From Microbispora rosea (GTDB lineage Bacteria; Actinomycetota; Actinomycetes; Streptosporangiales; Streptosporangiaceae), in contig NZ_FTNI01000028.1 of assembly GCF_900156315.1 (NCBI RefSeq), positions 1 through 64,000 of the forward strand: DNA of 64,000 nucleotides, in the 5' to 3' direction. Below, piece by piece: positions 17,601 through 27,800 of this stretch (positions are counted from its first letter, which is position 1; every line of letters begins with the position of its first letter). A program made the position numbers and the translations under genes. Below the pieces are notes generated by a model. That model made no database searches. It had not been told where the DNA came from and was given only the letters and a program-made list of their open reading frames with translations.

Positions 17601-20111
17601 CCTGGAGTTCGGCGTTCCGCCACGAGTGACCTGCTCTGCCAGGAGATCGATGTTCCGAACGTCCCCTGCCAAGGCGTCGATCCGCTCTGCTGCGGTCAGC
17701 GCCTTCTGGATGTCGTCGAAGTTCGTCTTCTCCCCCGCCCAGAAGGCTCCGAGGTGGCCGCTGTACTGTCGTTCGAGGGCCTGAAAGCGTTCGTCCTTCT
17801 GCCGCCACGCGACCGCCTCGGGCAGACGCTCGGCGATGGTCTTATTCCACTTGTCGGTGACCGCCAGCGCGAGGAGCAGCTTCTTGTCCCGCCGGTATGC
17901 GCTTGAGAGTTTGGATAGGCCATGGTGATTCTCGGCGAAGCGCTGCGCGATACCGAGTAAGTCCGGAGAGGAAAGGATCTTCTCACTGAAGAGATCTCTC
18001 GCCCGGGCGCGGGCCTGGTCCAGTTCGTTCAGCGCGGTTTTCAGCTCGCGAGCCGCGTTCCGAGCAGCGTGGCGTGATCGAGAGTCCAGCCACTCCGCCT
18101 GCGGCTTCGGGTCCGCCGCAGAAAATGCGGCGAGCTCGCACAGGTTCGCTGCCTCATCTACGCCGTCCGGAGCGGGCACACCGTATAGCGCGGCGATGTC
18201 GGCGAGGGATGTGTGGTGTCGACGCAGCATGGCCGCGGTTTCGGTGAAGCGCTGCGCTACGGTTTGCGCTTGTTCCGCAGTTAGCCCGGAAACGTCGACA
18301 CCGCGCACGCGGCGAGCGAGCAGTTGCGATTCCTCGGTTGGGATGTCGGCCACCAGAGAAGGCGAGAGTCGATGCCATAAGGGACCGATCTCATGCTCGG
18401 CCGCCCTCTCTGCTGAAACCAATCGATCTCTTCGTACCTGGAATTTACGCAGCTCGTCGATGAGAGGTGTGAGGTCGCCCTCGCTCAGCCAGCGTGCGGG
18501 GACGGTCGGCCGGCAGGCCGTGAGGTCGAGCAGTGCGGTCAGCCTCTCGACGGACTTGAGATCGTCGAGCCCCAGTGGCAGCGCAAGGTCTTCGTGGCGC
18601 CTAATGGCGCGCTGAAGTAGATCGGTCTCTTCGGCCACTCGATCAAGGTAGGGTCGCGGCGACTCCGCCGTGTCCAGGCCCCACCAGAGGAAGGACTCCC
18701 GCTCGGATGCGACCCGCCATGCACGAGATACGGTGCCGGCGGCATTCAAGATCTCTCGAAGATGCGCGGCAGTGATGTCCTTGATCTTGTAGCGGGGACC
18801 AGGAGCCAGGGATATCACGTTGTCGAGGTCGCTCAGCCTGCCGATGACCTGGAATAGAGAGCGCTCCAGCGGTTGCCTGACCTCGTTCATGCCTTCCGCG
18901 TATGCGGAGAGCTCCAGACGTAGAGCCCGCGCCTCGTCCCGGGCTGGTGCCGGCACCCGTGCACGAGGCTGTTCGGTCAGCGCACGGCCGAGTTCTTGGG
19001 CGACGTGCTTGCGACTCGTGTTGTGAGAGTGGAGCGGCATGAGGAAAGACATCAACCCCACATGCTCGAGTCGGTTCCGGACGACGTCCAGCGCGGCCGC
19101 CTTCTCACTGACGAACAGAACCGTACGGCCCATGTGCAGCAGAGCGGCAATCATGTTGGCAATGGTCTGACTCTTGCCCGTCCCCGGTGGTCCGTCCATG
19201 ACGAACGAACGCCCTTGCAGCGCAGCGGCCAGGCATTGTCTCTGTGAGGAGTCAGCGTCGAGCACAAGCGGAATGTCTTCAGGGGGCTGGACCCGATCGA
19301 GTTCGTCGAGGCCGACCGGAGTGAAGTCCAGGTCCGAGAGGTCACGACTCGCCTGCGGCCCCAGGCCGATGGCATGGACGAGCGGGTTGGCCATGATCTG
19401 AGGCTCGTTGTCCAGCAGGTCGCGGTACATCGCCTCCTTGTGCGACTGGAAGATGGCGAGCACGACCCGTTCCTTCACGCTCCAGGAACGCATTCCCGCG
19501 ACTGCGCGCTGTACGGCTGCCAGGGTCGCGGGTAGGTTTTCTGTCTGCTCGCCGTACGACAACTCGATGCCGAACTGCTCTGCTTTCACGGCAAGAGCAG
19601 GATTCGGAATGGCCTCCTCGCCCTCTGCTGCCAGCAACCGGAAACGGTCATTTTTCCGTTCAAGTACAACGGGAACCAGCAGAAGCGGAGCCGAAGAGAG
19701 GGTCGTGCCACCGTCCTCACTCCAGTCGAGGAAACCGACACCCAGCTGGAGTACCCAAAGACCCGTATCGGAGAAGACTCGGTTTGAGTCGCGGAACAAC
19801 CTGAGAAGGGCAGCATCCAGCGACTTCTGTGTGGTTTTCTGGGTGAAGATTTCCCCCGGACGCGCTGCGGCTATCGCCCTGGGGCTGTCCTGGTCATCAA
19901 CCTCATCGAGCGCCTCGATGTCAGCGAACCAGATTCCCTTGGTGAGACCACCGAGCAACGACGCCGTATCGGGAGATGCGATCTCCAGGGTGGCCGACCG
20001 CGTGTGCTTGAAGTTCAGCAGACGGTTCTTGCTGCTGAGATCGATCAGTGAGTCGCGCCAGCTTCTCACTACTGCGTTCAGCCGATTGTCGGGGTTCTGC
20101 ATCATGGCCAT
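14634..20111 (-). CDS. DUF4011 - SF1 helicase - Vsr-like nuclease - DUF3320 giant protein
   Basis: This 1825-residue protein combines a DUF4011 domain (LIDLSSKNRLLNF near residues 22-34), a split SF1 helicase (Walker A GPPGTGKS at 307-314; Walker B VIFDEASQVRP; GDQKQMPP; motifs V/VI near ETVQGDERDVIIL and NVAVTRARYRVDV), a Vsr/MTES_1575-type PD-(D/E)xK nuclease (SEFEESV, YRIDLGI, GIECDGPMYH) and a C-terminal DUF3320 domain. The nuclease carries the expected E, D and ExD residues. As I recall, this domain order has been reported as a single-gene antiphage system (called Hhe), so it may work alone. No good ribosome site precedes the ATG at 20111; an 80-bp gap separates it from the upstream gene. 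Confidence 0.87.
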   Translation of the reverse strand: MAMMQNPDNRLNAVVRSWRDSLIDLSSKNRLLNFKHTRSATLEIASPDTASLLGGLTKGIWFADIEALDEVDDQDSPRAIAAARPGEIFTQKTTQKSLDAALLRLFRDSNRVFSDTGLWVLQLGVGFLDWSEDGGTTLSSAPLLLVPVVLERKNDRFRLLAAEGEEAIPNPALAVKAEQFGIELSYGEQTENLPATLAAVQRAVAGMRSWSVKERVVLAIFQSHKEAMYRDLLDNEPQIMANPLVHAIGLGPQASRDLSDLDFTPVGLDELDRVQPPEDIPLVLDADSSQRQCLAAALQGRSFVMDGPPGTGKSQTIANMIAALLHMGRTVLFVSEKAAALDVVRNRLEHVGLMSFLMPLHSHNTSRKHVAQELGRALTEQPRARVPAPARDEARALRLELSAYAEGMNEVRQPLERSLFQVIGRLSDLDNVISLAPGPRYKIKDITAAHLREILNAAGTVSRAWRVASERESFLWWGLDTAESPRPYLDRVAEETDLLQRAIRRHEDLALPLGLDDLKSVERLTALLDLTACRPTVPARWLSEGDLTPLIDELRKFQVRRDRLVSAERAAEHEIGPLWHRLSPSLVADIPTEESQLLARRVRGVDVSGLTAEQAQTVAQRFTETAAMLRRHHTSLADIAALYGVPAPDGVDEAANLCELAAFSAADPKPQAEWLDSRSRHAARNAARELKTALNELDQARARARDLFSEKILSSPDLLGIAQRFAENHHGLSKLSSAYRRDKKLLLALAVTDKWNKTIAERLPEAVAWRQKDERFQALERQYSGHLGAFWAGEKTNFDDIQKALTAAERIDALAGDVRNIDLLAEQVTRGGTPNSRAYETAMTIRQDLTQWRASLVPAPHVGGRPALGQAALHEAAEWYEAHLPVLQTAIDLVQAVDAVSHRSPLTLGQARHGISLVQEARRERVAFETYQDADRALLGPLYQAESTLQSDIDDALHWISKVREIVSTGMPVETAERLIESSPDPDLAVRREVRREAVMRLAALWDKGRREEIRSGLHASFAEAHELISRLKADGSGPEEWRAYKQAHDVLAKHRLDDLIDRAVSQGVQGDQFVQLVERSVLQAWVEHHLASDPRLSTSIATQRDALVAEFRRVDKQLIEGAYAQVIEACNARRPSTTLGPAAIIRREAEKKTRHMPVRKLLADAAETVHRIKPCFMMSPLTVSQFLPADFTFDVVIFDEASQVRPHDAINCVYRGRSLIVAGDQKQMPPTNFFGTSDAEDDEYDEEVPDSFESLLDLCKASGVIRSLPLRWHYRSRHEALIAFSNHEFYEGGLVTFPGAYESGPDVGIRFHKVNGVYRRGSGRDNPIEAETVAKLVISHYSAYPSRSLGVVAMSGPQARAIEEAVERARESRPDLDSFFSEDRLDGFFVKNLETVQGDERDVIILSVGYGPDQHGKLNMNFGPLNRTDGWRRLNVAVTRARYRVDVVASFTAGTIPDSDNVSRQHFKRYLEYAERGPAVLARQVVVEEAGYESEFEESVATVLRDWGYDVVPQVGVAGYRIDLGIRHPDEPGRYAVGIECDGPMYHSSRVARDRDRLRDQVLQGLGWELHRIWGAHWYRNRPESEQRLRSAIEAAVEKGRNLIAARDAERTDGVTEETPKPLDVPRVEMEAVEEIAKRSWSTPYRKAQIWLVPDALPEMHLPEARTQIRHVFLQILDVESPIHRDQLFLRTRDAWGVGRLGGRIQANLEYVLSKMEGRREVALVEDFVFRSGCKVLARSPGDGIERKVGHIAPVEREAAILGIVSESPGIREAELLTEVSRFFGWRRSGNDISMVLREDLVRLRAQGRLSGLNGIVLTGELSS

Positions 20112-20190
20112 TCACAAGGAGGATGGTGACGGGGGGTATGGCTTGCCGGAGCCGAAACGGACTCAGCAGAACAAGGCGAGATTGATGATC

Positions 20191-23100
20191 TCATGCGAGC
20201 AAGGGATGGAGGACTTTCATCGCCGCTCCACGGCTCAGTTCCTCATGAAACCTCTGATTCCGGAAGCTGCGCAGACATCCGTAGCACGACGTCTCCTCGC
20301 CGCAGTCGCAGTTGGACACGCGCTGCAGAGCGGCCTCGGCGACATCCTGCAGCCTGTGGGCTATGCGCAGCACGCTTCCCGCTCCTCCAGGCACGGCGTC
20401 GAACATGACGATGCCCACTCGTCGGCCGGGCCGAGCGAAGAGGGCGCCATCGATGTCGTCCCGGGACAGCTCCAGGCACTCGGCCGCGCCTTCGAGCAGC
20501 GCGTACAGCACGGAGCGCCAGTGCACGGGTGATGCGGACGGCAGCATAGCCAAATGGTCGAAATGCAGGTCCAGCAGGTCGGTCTCGTATGGATGAGCGA
20601 GGGCGCGTGGACGGAACGAACCGCTGCAGTCGGTGCCGCGAAGAAGGTGGGTGTGGGACGGACCGATCTTCGTCCCCACGGGCACACCCGCACCGCACCA
20701 GTCACAGATCAGGTAACCGGCCCTCGTGGGTCCTTCAGAGATCGCGATGAGCTGTCCCCGGGATCCGGCCCGTCCGGTGACGACTCCCCCATTCGCAGCC
20801 GTCCAGGTCACCTCCTGCACCTCGCTCGCGGCGAGTGAGAGGACGTGAGTGGCCCCGTTCCACGTCCGCTTCGGCGGTGTCGTGGTGGTCTTCGAGGGCT
20901 TCCCTTCGGCGACGAAACCGAACTCGGGAACGTAGTACTGCCGGGCCACTCCATGTGAGACGGTCGAGCACATCGGGCAGATCTTGTCGAGCTCCTCGTC
21001 CCCCTCCCGATAGTGCTGGCAGTGCTCGCACACCGCGTAGTACTTGCTGACGAGCTCACGGTCCGGCAGCCGGTACACACCGCCCGATCGCCACAGGAGG
21101 CCACCGGCAACGACCTCGGCCTGCGGGGCGTACTCGTAGATGGCCGCCGACAGGTCTCGGGTGAGCTCCAGCTTGGTGCCGACCGGCTCTCCCGAGTAGC
21201 TCGTGCGCAGCTCGACCGTGTCGACGGGGAAGCCGTACTTCGGCAGCACGTTCCGGTTGGCCAGGTAACCGAGCAGGTCCCGCTGCGTCAGCGTGTTGAT
21301 GGTCTTCGAGAACCGGTTAACCAGGTGGTCCTTGCGGGCCTCGTACGCCTTCCGGCGGCGTTCCTCGAAAATCTCCACGTCCTGGGCGAGCTGGCGACCG
21401 ACCTCGTCCAGCAGCCGGGTCAGCTCGTCCACCCATTCGCCGCTGTTGACGCCGATCTCACGTTGCACCTCCCGCGGGAGGACCCGCATCAGCGACTCCA
21501 GCACATCCCTCGGCACCGGGGTGAGGAAGGACCGCACTCTCGCGGCGGGCGCGCCTTCGCCATAAGGCAGGAAGAAGTCCCCGGCCTTGCTCCACGTCTG
21601 TCCCGCGGTCTCACGCGCATGACGGAAGAACGCGGACAAGGCGATCGAGTGCGCGTGCCGCCTGTCGATGCGCTCATTGCCCAACGGCACGTACGGCGCC
21701 CGCACCTTCCCGGCGATCATGCTGATCGGGTCCTGGAACCGGGACAGGTCGTGGGAACGCCGCTGCGCGTAGGTAACCACGAGTGCGGCCGAATCCGTAC
21801 GGCGGCCCGCGCGGCCGGCACGCTGTACGTAGTTCGCGGTGGTCGGTGGCATGTTGCGCAGCACCACCGACTGCAGTTCGCCGACGTCCACGCCGAGTTC
21901 AAAGGTGGTGGAGCAGGAGAGCATGTTGACCTCGCCCCGTAGGAACTTCTGCTGGATGTCGGCCGCTTCAAGGCTGGTCCACTGCGCGGTGTGCTCGCGG
22001 GCCACCAACGGCACCGGCGTCATCGACCGGTAGAGGGACCGGTAGTGGTTGTCGTCCTGCTCGGGTGTGGGGACCGCATACGGGTGCAGCGTGCCGGTGC
22101 AGGCCATCGTCGGGCACACGCCACGGATTGCGACGGGCGCGATCCGGCGGCACAGGTCACACCGGTACACATGGTCCCTGACGGGCGCGAACCGGAGCCA
22201 CGTGTGGTCCAACTGCCGGACCGTCCCCAGCACGCGCACGGTCTCGCTGACCAGCCAGCCGTCGCGCTGCCCGGCAAGCACCTTCCAGCACCCGCGGAGC
22301 ACGTCCGAGGGGTCGTCCGTCGCCGCAATCGCCGAAAGCAGTCGCCGCAGGTAATCCAGACGGCGGTTGGACCCGCGGGTCGGCAACCAGCTCAGCACCT
22401 TCCTGCCCGGCTCCGACCCCTCCTCTCGCACGTAGATAGGCCCGATGCGCGGGGCGAACGCCTCGTCCCGGGGGTCGACCTCGTCGGGCATGCTCACCAC
22501 ACCCGACTGGCGGAGGGTTCGTACCAGTTCCGACAGCAGCGCCCAGCATTCCTGCTCAGTGAGTCCGAGGGCCTTCAGGCCCGGCGGAATGGACCACCTT
22601 CGCTCCCGGTCCAGGTCGACCCGCATGAGACCGAGCCCTTCCAGGGACTGGCGGTCGTCCATGGCGACGAGCTCCTGCATGATCCACAGAGCCGCTTCGC
22701 GTTCGCGCTGCTGACGGGTCATGCGCCGGGGGAAGACCATGGCCCGGTCGGCCCGCTTTGCCACGTGGAACATGAGGTCGGCGACCGCGACGGCCTCGTC
22801 GTCGCGAGTGGCCGCCTGCAGACCTTCGAGGATCAGGCGCCGGTGCTGGATGCCGCCGTAGCTCGACTCCAAGTAAGGGGCGAAGAACGCCGCCGCCTGC
22901 CTGCTGTCGCTGAAGGACAGCAGCTTGCGGCCCTCCCCCGGCTGGTCGGCGACGGCGGCCTCATTCGCTGGCGGCAATGCCTGGTAGAGAGCCGTGGCGA
23001 GCACGGACACCGCCGCATCGTTGCCGCTCTCGAACTGCCGGACCATGCCGGCGCCCCGAGCGCCGCAGGCGCCGCACCCGACCGGCGAGTCCTGCCGGAT

Positions 23101-24819
23101 GTTGAGCCGGTGGACCGGCCAGAGCGTGGTCTCCGTGCACCCTTCCCGCAGACAACCGAGTCCAACGCCGGAGTGCAGACCGCCGCACCCCGAACAGAGG
23201 TAGGCGAGTTCCCCCTTGACCTCCCGGGTCCCCTCGATGTCTTCGTCGTCCTCATCGGCGATGACGGGAGCGTCCCCGAGGAGCAGCCAGACACGCTGCT
23301 CGTCCTGCCTGACCCTGGGGACGAAGACATAACCGCCGTCGCTGTGCCGTACGGCGCCAACCAGGTGGACGGCGCCGCATCTCTTGCACGCGCCGAACTC
23401 GAACATCGCCCCGCGGCAGGTGCCGCAGATCTCATGCCGGCCGAGTGACACGTGCGGGCCACGGCCGGTGAGGCAGGTGAAGGCGCCCTCGGTCGCCCGG
23501 GCGAACAGGTGATACCGCGCCGACAGCACGGGTGAGCCGGTGAGGTCGCGGACCCGGCTACCGACGGCGACCATCGCGCCCAGCGACTCCTCCGGCTGCT
23601 CGTCGGGATCGAACAGCAGCCGCGCCAGCTCTCCGAACGTCTGGGGTCCGGCGGCCAGGCGCTTGCGCATATCGGCCATGCTCTGCTCGTGGGCGAGGAC
23701 GTCACCGGGGTCGTCGCCAACGAACCCGCGTTCCTTGGCCAGCACGAGGATTTCCGCGCCGGGGTCGTCCGCCTGCGCCAGCTGCCGGTACAGCTCTGCC
23801 GGCAGCGGCCCCCAGAACGGCGGGTCCGGAAGCTTCACCCGGCTGGCTCCGACGAGATCCTGACGGGATGCGTCTTTGGGCACCCATTCGAAGGGCACGT
23901 CGAAGAGCTTGGTGGCGAAGTCGGTCACCGCGGTGGGATCGTCGCCGACGGTGGCACTGGTCGCGATGCACTGCAGCGGCTGGTCCGGCGCTACCCGGTC
24001 GTGCAGCCGGCGCAGCAGCATGGCCAGCTCGGCTGCCTTCGCCCCGTCGTAGACGTGAGCCTCGTCCAGAGCGATAAATCGCCAACTGCGGCCCTCGAAC
24101 AGGTCCAGGTCCGCCGGCCGCAGCAGCAGATACTCCAGCATCGCGTAGTTGGTGAGAAGGATGTGGGGCGGCGTGGCCCGCATCTCGTCACGGCTCAGCA
24201 GCTCGTTGGGCAACCGCGGCTGGTCCGGGTTGAGCGCCTCAAAGGTGTCCTGCGCCTGACGAGCGCTGGGCGGCGTGTCGCCGGTGTAGCGGCCGAAGGT
24301 GATCTGCGGGACGTTCCTGAGGAGCTGCCTGAGACGCTTGAGCTGGTCGTTGGCGAGGGCGTTCATCGGGTAGAGCAGCAGCGCCCGAACGCCGGGGCCG
24401 AGCCGTCCGCGCGCGTGCTCGGCAATGAGGGAGTTCAAGATCGGTAGCAGGAAGCTTTCCGTCTTACCGGATCCGGTGCCCGTGGCGACCACGATGTTCC
24501 TGCCGCTGGTCGCCTTTCGCAGTGCCTGCTCCTGGTGCTGGTACAGAGGCCGGTCCAACGGCAGTTCCCGTCCGCCCAGCGCCTGGAAGGCAGGGTCGAG
24601 GACGCCCTCCGTCATCAGCTCGCGGAGAGTCGCCCCCGTCGCGTACGGCGGTGTCGCCTCCAGCAGCGGGCCCTTCGTCAGCATGGGGCTGCGTGTGATC
24701 TCGGCCGCCAGGGCGGCGGCGATTCGGGGCTCGCGCACCGGAAGCAGGGAGCGCAGATAGCGGCGGTAGCTCTCGACGATGAGTCCGCTGGTGGACAACG
24801 CGTCCAGCGTGTGGGTCAC
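20191..24819 (-). CDS. DEAD/DEAH SF2 helicase with Zn clusters and DUF1998 domain
   Basis: This 1542-residue protein has an N-terminal SF2 helicase: Walker A TGTGSGKT at about 113-120, DEAH at 252-255, and QRAGRAGRR as motif VI in the second RecA lobe. Several Cys pairs in the middle (HEICGTCRG...CKRCG; LCSGCGG; CGACG) suggest zinc knuckles. The C-terminal DUF1998/MZB region has VMFDAVPGGAG and the four-Cys cluster CDCGEETSCYGC. DUF1998 is the hallmark of DrmB in DISARM and of MrfA-type repair helicases; here helicase and DUF1998 share one chain, roughly twice MrfA size. The GTG at 24819 overlaps the upstream stop by four bases (GTGA) and has GGAGG 5 bases before it, so translation is coupled. 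Confidence 0.88.
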   Translation of the reverse strand: MTHTLDALSTSGLIVESYRRYLRSLLPVREPRIAAALAAEITRSPMLTKGPLLEATPPYATGATLRELMTEGVLDPAFQALGGRELPLDRPLYQHQEQALRKATSGRNIVVATGTGSGKTESFLLPILNSLIAEHARGRLGPGVRALLLYPMNALANDQLKRLRQLLRNVPQITFGRYTGDTPPSARQAQDTFEALNPDQPRLPNELLSRDEMRATPPHILLTNYAMLEYLLLRPADLDLFEGRSWRFIALDEAHVYDGAKAAELAMLLRRLHDRVAPDQPLQCIATSATVGDDPTAVTDFATKLFDVPFEWVPKDASRQDLVGASRVKLPDPPFWGPLPAELYRQLAQADDPGAEILVLAKERGFVGDDPGDVLAHEQSMADMRKRLAAGPQTFGELARLLFDPDEQPEESLGAMVAVGSRVRDLTGSPVLSARYHLFARATEGAFTCLTGRGPHVSLGRHEICGTCRGAMFEFGACKRCGAVHLVGAVRHSDGGYVFVPRVRQDEQRVWLLLGDAPVIADEDDEDIEGTREVKGELAYLCSGCGGLHSGVGLGCLREGCTETTLWPVHRLNIRQDSPVGCGACGARGAGMVRQFESGNDAAVSVLATALYQALPPANEAAVADQPGEGRKLLSFSDSRQAAAFFAPYLESSYGGIQHRRLILEGLQAATRDDEAVAVADLMFHVAKRADRAMVFPRRMTRQQREREAALWIMQELVAMDDRQSLEGLGLMRVDLDRERRWSIPPGLKALGLTEQECWALLSELVRTLRQSGVVSMPDEVDPRDEAFAPRIGPIYVREEGSEPGRKVLSWLPTRGSNRRLDYLRRLLSAIAATDDPSDVLRGCWKVLAGQRDGWLVSETVRVLGTVRQLDHTWLRFAPVRDHVYRCDLCRRIAPVAIRGVCPTMACTGTLHPYAVPTPEQDDNHYRSLYRSMTPVPLVAREHTAQWTSLEAADIQQKFLRGEVNMLSCSTTFELGVDVGELQSVVLRNMPPTTANYVQRAGRAGRRTDSAALVVTYAQRRSHDLSRFQDPISMIAGKVRAPYVPLGNERIDRRHAHSIALSAFFRHARETAGQTWSKAGDFFLPYGEGAPAARVRSFLTPVPRDVLESLMRVLPREVQREIGVNSGEWVDELTRLLDEVGRQLAQDVEIFEERRRKAYEARKDHLVNRFSKTINTLTQRDLLGYLANRNVLPKYGFPVDTVELRTSYSGEPVGTKLELTRDLSAAIYEYAPQAEVVAGGLLWRSGGVYRLPDRELVSKYYAVCEHCQHYREGDEELDKICPMCSTVSHGVARQYYVPEFGFVAEGKPSKTTTTPPKRTWNGATHVLSLAASEVQEVTWTAANGGVVTGRAGSRGQLIAISEGPTRAGYLICDWCGAGVPVGTKIGPSHTHLLRGTDCSGSFRPRALAHPYETDLLDLHFDHLAMLPSASPVHWRSVLYALLEGAAECLELSRDDIDGALFARPGRRVGIVMFDAVPGGAGSVLRIAHRLQDVAEAALQRVSNCDCGEETSCYGCLRSFRNQRFHEELSRGAAMKVLHPLLA

Positions 24820-27800
24820 TGCGCCTCCGTCTTCACAGTGCTGGCCAGCAGCTCGGCCAGCACGAGATCGATTGTCACCAGGTCCGGCGCCACGCTCGCG
24901 AGGTGAGCCCAATCGTTGCGGAACGTCTGCTCCGCGGCGCGGCATGCCTCGTCACCCCTCGCCGCGAGCCGGGCGATGAGGGCGAACGCCGCCGACGCCG
25001 CCGGAAGGCTGTACCAGCCGCCCCGATCCTGGGGATGTTTGCGCTGGACGACCTGCCGAAGCAGCTGCGGCCGCTCCAACAGCCGCTCGGCAGTCTTCAC
25101 GACGTGCGCGACGACGTGGCTCGATTCCTTGGCCGCCGGTTCGTGCCGGGCCTTGAAGAGCTGGAGCGCACCGGCGGCACGGGTGTCGGCGTCGAGCAGC
25201 GCCTTCGGCACGATGTGAGCGGCGCGCAGGACGGCATCGAACGCCTGGGGTGCCAGGTGGGTCAGCCGATCGGCTTCGAGCCCGAACCGCCCCGCCTGGG
25301 GCGAGGGGTCCGTTCCGGTGGATCGGATCTCAAGCAGCACTTCACCGCACTGCCGCTCGGCCGTGGCCAAGCAGTCCTCGTCTCCCAGGTCGCCGGCGAG
25401 CACGGCTGCGGCTGGAGTGGTGGCCCACATCTTCGCCACCGCGGGCGGATCGAGCTGCGGTACGGCCACCGCCGCGAGTCCCGAGGTGATCAAGGCGTGC
25501 AGCGACCTGTCCGGTTCGAGACCGAGCTTCACCAGGGCCGTGAGAGCGTCCGCGGGGCGCCGGAGGATCGGCCGGGAACACTCTTGGACGAACCGCCGCA
25601 CCTCCGAGGAGACCCGCAGCCGGTCGGCGAGATCGACCAACGTCCAAATTCGGCTCAGGTCTCTGACGTCGTCCGGGAAGCCCCCCTCCCCCGCGAGGTA
25701 GCGCGACAGCGCCACCTCCTCCGGGTCCTCGGATACGAGGAACCCGTCCGCCGACGCGACCACATGGGCGTCGGGCCAGCGTGACCATTCGACGGGCACC
25801 CACGGGTCGTCGACCTGAAGGCTCACCAGCAGGGGCCCGCAGGAGCACAGGTCCCAGGGCAGCGGAACCGTGCCGCCCTCCTCGACCGGGACGATGACGG
25901 GCTCGCGCCACGGCGCATGTGTGGCGTACACCGCGGCGGTCAGCCCGTCCACGAGGACGCACTCCAGCAGCAGAATGTGGTCGCCCTCCACCTTCGCCGC
26001 GGCGGCGAGCCGGCGAGGCCGTACGCTCGCGACCCTGACGAGCCTGCCGTCCACCTCGACGAGGAGTTCGGCCTGCTGCTTGTCTTCGACCGTCCCCTTG
26101 ATCTTGACCATGTCGTACCGCGCCGTGCCGGCCTGGACGCCCCCGCTCGCGGGAGCGTCCTGCACGACCTGCCCGCCTGCCATGACCTGGAGTGGCGGCA
26201 TCTGCTTGACCCCCGGGATCCGGACGAGCAGGGTGCCCGGCTCCTCAGCGAACGCGTCCGTCGGGATCCGCAGCGGACCCGCCCGCCACACCGGTGCCTC
26301 CCCCAGCCGGTCATGCATCACCTGGACGTGCGGCGGAGTGACGACCAGGGGCTCGGACTCGATCTCGGTGCGGTACTCGACGATGCTCGCCAGCTCCGCT
26401 GAGGAGAACCTGGTCACCCGAGGTTCGACCCGAGCGCCGACGGGGGCGGACAGCTCCGCTCGGCCGTCGGCCAGTCCTGCGGTACCGAACAGCCGAACCC
26501 GCGGCGTGAAGGCGGCGCAGAGTCCCTCCGCGATGAACAGAGAACGGTTGACACCGCGGCCCAGGGGACCACGCACGACGGTGTCGAAGGCTCCGACCAA
26601 TGGCCGGGGCAACGAATCCCAAAGGTCGGAGACCGTCAGCGGCTCGCTGCATCGGTAGCTTTCGGTGACGAGCGCGATATCCGTCCCGCTGCGCCGGACT
26701 TCCACGTGCCAGGTCGCTTCGGCGCCGATGTTGCCGGGCAGCCAGATCTCGGGCACCTGGGAGAAGACCGGCGAGCCGTACGGCGTCGTGACGCCGGCGA
26801 CCGGGTCTCCCGTCGATATCCGTGCGTGCGTGTGTCCGCGGACGGAACGCCGGGCGGCCGGAGCCTTGTCCAGACCGAGCGAGCGGACACCCTTCAGCGA
26901 AACCTTCCGCAGGCGCCACCCCTCCCAGCCCAACGGAAGCTGCCCCTCGATCACCACCTGCAGTGGTCCGTCGGCGAGCAGTTCGTAATCCGCCGGGTGC
27001 GCCACCCACACCGTGTCGGGCGGCAGCGGAGCGGTCGCCGGGAGCCGCCGGCCGTCCTCGCCGAAGACGAGCATGGGCGCGGCCGGGTCCACCACTTGAA
27101 GCTCGGTCTGGTAGGGCCAGCCGTCCATCGCTACGACCACGGTCCGGACCGGCCGCAACAGGCTGTGCGTGGTCGACGGGGCTTCCGCCACGCCCACCCA
27201 CATCGCCTGGCTCCGCACCGTGGTCGTCACGCCGTCGGCCGTCACGTTCCAGCGCGCGGTGCCGTCCGGAGTGTCGCCGACGGGCGGCAGGACGACCTCG
27301 ATTCCACCGCCGAAGGGGTCGAGCGCGATGCGCGGCCGCTCTATCCTGGTCCTGCCGGTGGATGGCGAGCGAGAGGTCGTGAGATCGAGCCTGCCCTCTG
27401 ATGCGAGATACCGAGCACGTTCCAGCACGCGCGGCGGAAGCCCGACGCCGTCCAGTTCTGCGGTCTGGTCACGCAGCCGGTCCAACAGCTCGAAGGAACG
27501 CTCCACAAAGTCAAGCGCATACTCAGTGCCGTGCTGCAGAAACCTGCGGACCGGCACGTCGACATTCAGTAACCGGTTCTCGCTGCCTGGGGCGGTCGCC
27601 CAGGCAAGGAACGATTCTGCGTCCAAACCTCTATCGACGGACATGCGCTGGCCGAGCAGCCGGAAGTAGTCATCCAGGCAGTAGGTCGGGATTCCTGTAT
27701 GCATCAGGATCGGGCCGAGATAGGGCATGGGCATGCCCTGGAACGTCGGCATGCCCATTGCGTCCAGTGCCGCTGCAAATCCCCGACCCCAGATGGCCCG

